From an uncultured Clostridia bacterium (GTDB lineage: Bacteria; Bacillota; Clostridia; Christensenellales; Borkfalkiaceae), in NCBI GenBank assembly GCA_946628865.1, contig CAMOXE010000089.1, positions 1-10,400 of the forward strand: a stretch of DNA of 10,400 nucleotides. Direction: 5' to 3'. The number at the start of each line of letters is the position of its first letter. Position 1 is the stretch's first letter. Positions 7,698 to 10,400 of this stretch are shown here, piece by piece. The notes under the pieces were generated by a model. It was given only the letters and a program-made list of their open reading frames with translations, did no database searches and was not told where the DNA came from. A program made the translations under genes and the position numbers.

Positions 7698-8464
7698 TGG
7701 AATTCGGATTAAATTTGTTCTCGTTAAGGAATTTTATCCAAAATGAAAGCGATTTTGCGAATACTGCCGAACGACTTAAAAGGGCGGGGTATTCGTATCT
7801 GCAATTTTCAGGCGCGCCGTTAAATTCGGAAATGATAAAGCGCGTAAGCGATAAAACGGGTATGCCGATACGGCTTACGCATGCGCCTATGGATCGGATT
7901 CTCAACGATCCCGAAAGACTTATGGAGGAGCATTCTTATTTCGGATGTGATAAAATAGGACTCGGGATGATGCCGATTCCGGAAAGCAAGGCCGATAGTG
8001 AGATTAAAGCCCTGATAGACAAATTAAACGAGGTCGGGGGGTTATTCAGGAAAAACGGTTTCACTCTCTGTTATCATAACCATCAATTTGAATTTGTAAA
8101 AAATTCCGACGGCGAAACCTGGATAGACTACATATTGAAAAACGCCGAGAATATACATTTTACTCTTGACACCTACTGGGTGCGTTACGGAGGCGCTTCT
8201 GTCACGGAGGTGTTGAATAAATTAAACGGAAGGGTAGATTGTATCCATATCAAAGATTATAAAATAGAACGCGACGGTGAAGAATTTAAGCCGAGGTTTG
8301 CGGCGATAGGCGACGGAAATATGAATTTCGACCCGATAATCGACACGGCTAAAAAGTGCGGCGCGGAATATTTTTTCGTTGAACAAGACGACGCTTGCAG
8401 TTATGAGGATCCGTTTAACGAAGTTGAAAAAAGTATAAAATTTTTAAATAAAAGATATATATAA
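7697..8464 (+). CDS. TIM-barrel sugar phosphate isomerase/epimerase-like protein, second copy
   Basis: 255 residues. The start ATG overlaps the preceding stop by one base (TAATG), with GGGAGG about a dozen bases upstream, so translation is probably coupled. Barrel and metal-site motifs are clear: YHNHQFEF with Glu132, LDTYWV with Asp158, CIHIKDY with His184, AIGDGN, and FVEQDD with Glu229. This motif set is closer to the IolE/YcjR-like sugar isomerase branch than the first copy. The two proteins are clearly diverged, differing in length and in the strand sequences around the metal site, so they probably carry out different steps or form a mixed complex rather than being a recent duplication. 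With the Gfo/Idh/MocA dehydrogenase 35 bases downstream, it may act on a keto-sugar made by that enzyme; this is inference from gene order. Confidence 0.87.
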   Translation: MEFGLNLFSLRNFIQNESDFANTAERLKRAGYSYLQFSGAPLNSEMIKRVSDKTGMPIRLTHAPMDRILNDPERLMEEHSYFGCDKIGLGMMPIPESKADSEIKALIDKLNEVGGLFRKNGFTLCYHNHQFEFVKNSDGETWIDYILKNAENIHFTLDTYWVRYGGASVTEVLNKLNGRVDCIHIKDYKIERDGEEFKPRFAAIGDGNMNFDPIIDTAKKCGAEYFFVEQDDACSYEDPFNEVEKSIKFLNKRYI

Positions 8465-8499
8465 CGATTTATAAAATAATAATCGGTAAAGGAGAAAAA

Positions 8500-9660
8500 A
8501 TGGAAAAGGTTAGATTCGGCATTATAGGCGCAGGCAACCAAGGCAGTTATTATGCAGGGCTGTTTGCAAATGGGAAAATAGAAAATGCAACTCTGTCTTG
8601 CGTTGCGGAGATCGATGAGGATAAAATAAAGATTTTTTCCGAAAAATATCCGCATGTGCAAATGTATAAAGACTACAAAGATATGATAAATTCGGGACTT
8701 TGCGACGCAATTCTTGTCGAAACTCCGCATTATTTCCATCCCGAAATATCCGAATATGCGTTAGAAAGGGGCATACACGTTCTTTGCGATAAACCTGCGG
8801 GAGTATACGCCTTGCAAGTCAAGGAATTGAACGCGGTCGCCGAAAAATCGAACGCCATTTTCGGAATGATGTTCAATCAGCGTACTAATTGCGTTTATCG
8901 CAAAATGAAAGAGATAGTAGCAAGTGGCGGCATAGGCGAACTCATCAGGGTCAACTGGATAATAACCGATTGGTATAGAACGCAGGCTTATTACGACGGA
9001 GGGAGTTGGCGCGCAACTTGGAACGGCGAAGGCGGCGGAGTTCTTATAAATCAATGTCCGCATCAGATCGATCTGCTGCAATGGATAGTAGGCGAAAGCC
9101 CGATAACCGTAAGGGGATTTTGTCAATACGGAAAATGGCACGATATAGAAGTCGAAGATGAAGTAACCGCATTCTTTGAATATAAGAACGGAGCGACGGG
9201 CGTATTTATAACGACTACGGGTGAAGCCCCGGGAGACAATCGTTTCGAGATAAGCGGAACGAAAGGAAAACTTTTATGCGAAGGCAATAAACTAACGTGG
9301 AGTAAAAACGAGGTCGATATTTCCGTTCATATTAAGTCTTCTCCCGCCCCTTATACGCTGCCCGAATGCGAAACGATTGAAGTCGAAACGGATGGTAAAA
9401 ACGAGCAACACGCAGGAATAATCAACAATTTTACGGCGGCAATTTTAGGCAAGGAAGAACTGTTCGTTCAGGGAACTGAGGGATTAAAATCGGTGGAACT
9501 TATGAACGCGATAGAGTTTTCGGGACTAAAGGGCGGAGAAAAAGTAAAATTCCCCGTAAACGCCGAAGAATACCTCGCTTTATTGACGGAGAAGAGAAAG
9601 ACTTCAACTGTAAAAGCACCTGTAAAAGCAATAGTTTCGGACACTTCGAGATCCTTTTAG
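8500..9660 (+). CDS. Gfo/Idh/MocA family NAD(P)-dependent oxidoreductase
   Basis: 386 residues from ATG 8500, with AAAGGAG (8488-8494) five bases upstream. The N-terminal Rossmann domain shows G10-x-G12-x-x-G15 in FGIIGAGNQG. The catalytic lysine motif, usually EKP, reads D97-K98-P99. The C-terminal domain has GGGVLINQCPHQIDLLQW, with His188 and Asp191 in the usual substrate-site positions. Members oxidise or reduce a sugar or polyol hydroxyl, for example inositol, glucose or glycosides at C3. Three cluster neighbours are sugar enzymes, so it probably supplies or consumes a keto-sugar for the two TIM-barrel proteins. The last 20 or so residues are Lys, Thr and Ser-rich and look like an extra tail. 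No secretion signal is seen, so the protein is cytoplasmic, unlike the Tat-exported members of this family. The substrate is unknown. Confidence 0.93.
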   Translation: MEKVRFGIIGAGNQGSYYAGLFANGKIENATLSCVAEIDEDKIKIFSEKYPHVQMYKDYKDMINSGLCDAILVETPHYFHPEISEYALERGIHVLCDKPAGVYALQVKELNAVAEKSNAIFGMMFNQRTNCVYRKMKEIVASGGIGELIRVNWIITDWYRTQAYYDGGSWRATWNGEGGGVLINQCPHQIDLLQWIVGESPITVRGFCQYGKWHDIEVEDEVTAFFEYKNGATGVFITTTGEAPGDNRFEISGTKGKLLCEGNKLTWSKNEVDISVHIKSSPAPYTLPECETIEVETDGKNEQHAGIINNFTAAILGKEELFVQGTEGLKSVELMNAIEFSGLKGGEKVKFPVNAEEYLALLTEKRKTSTVKAPVKAIVSDTSRSF

Positions 9661-9688
9661 ATCGACGATTGCTTTGCTGAAAAAAACC

Positions 9689-9707
9689 GCGTAATTTCTT
9701 ATTACGC
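9689..9707 (+). repeat. Short hairpin in the uxuA leader
   Basis: GCGTAAT (9689-9695) and ATTACGC (9701-9707) pair perfectly around TTCTT, ending three bases before the AGGAG of uxuA (9711-9715). No U run follows, so it is not a standard terminator. It could protect the 5' end after mRNA processing, tune translation, or be a DNA operator. The 59-base gap 9661-9719 holds little else, apart from an A run at 9680-9686. Confidence 0.45.
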
Positions 9708-9719
9708 CATAGGAGAAAT

Positions 9720-10400
9720 ATGAAACTAACTTTCAGATGGTACGGAGAAAAGGATTGTATTCCCTTAAATTACATAAAGCAGATACAGGGAATGACGGGA
9801 GTAGTAACGGCGGTTTACGATACGCCCGTCGGCGAGGTTTGGGAATTAGACAAATTATTACGCCTTAAAGAACTCGCGAACGCCGCGGGGCTTGAAATGG
9901 AAGTGATCGAAAGCGTTCCCGTTCACGAGGACATAAAACTCGGACTTCCCTCGCGGGATAAATATATAGAAGCGTATAAGCAGAATATAATAAACTGCGG
10001 CAAGGCTGGGGTAAAGTGTATATGCTATAACTTTATGCCTGTGTTCGACTGGTTCAGGACTAATCTGTATTATAAACACTCTGACGGTTCTACTTCTTTA
10101 TCTTATAGCGAAGAAGATTTTGCGAAATTAGACAAGCATAATCTCAGACTTCCCGGTTGGGACGAGAGTTATACGAGCGAAGAGTTAAACGGCTTATTAA
10201 AGCAATACGAGGGCATGACGCACGAAAAACTGTTTGAAAATCTCGTATACTTTTTAAACGGGATAATGCCCGCATGCGACGAGGCGAACGTGGATATGGC
10301 GATACACCCCGACGATCCGCCGTGGGATCTTTTCGTTTTGCCGAGGATAGTAGGCAGAGAAGAGGACTACGACAGACTGTTTAAAGCGGTGCCGAACAAG
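9720..10400 (+). CDS. uxuA: Mannonate dehydratase, 3' end outside window
   Basis: Catalyses D-mannonate to 2-keto-3-deoxy-D-gluconate in hexuronate breakdown, in the cytoplasm, with Mn or Fe. The frame is open from ATG 9720 to the window edge, giving 227 residues of a protein that is usually about 350-400. UxuA signatures are exact or nearly so: MKLTFRWYGE at the start, VIESVPVHEDIKLG, the metal-ligand Cys102 in CYNFMPVFDW, and His196 in AIHPDDPPWDLF followed by LPRIVG. AGGAG at 9711-9715 supports the start. The gene lies 59 bases after the oxidoreductase on the same strand and is probably in the same operon. The usual partners uxuB and uxaC are not in the window and may lie downstream. Confidence 0.96.
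   Translation, partial: MKLTFRWYGEKDCIPLNYIKQIQGMTGVVTAVYDTPVGEVWELDKLLRLKELANAAGLEMEVIESVPVHEDIKLGLPSRDKYIEAYKQNIINCGKAGVKCICYNFMPVFDWFRTNLYYKHSDGSTSLSYSEEDFAKLDKHNLRLPGWDESYTSEELNGLLKQYEGMTHEKLFENLVYFLNGIMPACDEANVDMAIHPDDPPWDLFVLPRIVGREEDYDRLFKAVPNK

Noticed and set aside
7742..7757. CcpA catabolite-repression-like site (ATGAAAGCGATTTT) near the start of the second TIM-barrel gene
   Set aside because: It lacks the conserved C of the 3' half, lies inside coding sequence and is explained by ordinary codons.

Overview
The window looks like the chromosome of a Gram-positive, anaerobic, carbohydrate-degrading bacterium, most likely an uncultured gut or rumen member of the Clostridia. This is inferred from purine-rich AGGAG-type ribosome binding sites, a lipoprotein signal with Ig-like domains, frequent ATA and AGA codons at moderate GC, and the gene families present. 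The lineage cannot be fixed more closely from the sequence alone. Gene density is high and no rRNA, tRNA, CRISPR array, IS element or phage gene was seen. No gene-free stretch exceeds 300 bases.

Left half (1-5808, + strand): four tightly packed genes that look like one operon. They are the 3' part of a DUF4838 glycoside-hydrolase-like protein, a 635-residue lipoprotein with Ig-like (Big_2) and GLUG-like segments, a GH130 beta-mannoside phosphorylase-type enzyme, and an alpha-phosphohexomutase. The lipoprotein and GH130 genes abut or overlap, depending on the GH130 start, and GH130 overlaps the mutase by ATGA. If GH130 releases alpha-mannose 1-phosphate (family inference), the mutase can convert it to mannose 6-phosphate for glycolysis. 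The operon ends at a perfect 19-bp stem with a 4-base loop (5833-5874), which also lies downstream of the convergent regulator gene.

Right half (5989-10400): an AraC-family regulator on the - strand is divergent from a + strand operon. That operon holds two adjacent TIM-barrel sugar isomerase/epimerase-type proteins, a Gfo/Idh/MocA NAD(P)-dependent oxidoreductase, and uxuA (mannonate dehydratase), which is cut by the window end. The 107-base divergent spacer holds a convincing extended -10 promoter overlapped by a 21-base inverted repeat, a good candidate operator. The combination of oxidoreductase and TIM-barrel proteins recalls oxidative glycoside-cleavage clusters that work through 3-keto sugars. 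With uxuA it suggests an inducible pathway turning an unusual sugar, sugar acid or glycoside into D-mannonate and then 2-keto-3-deoxygluconate. The exact substrate cannot be read from the sequence.
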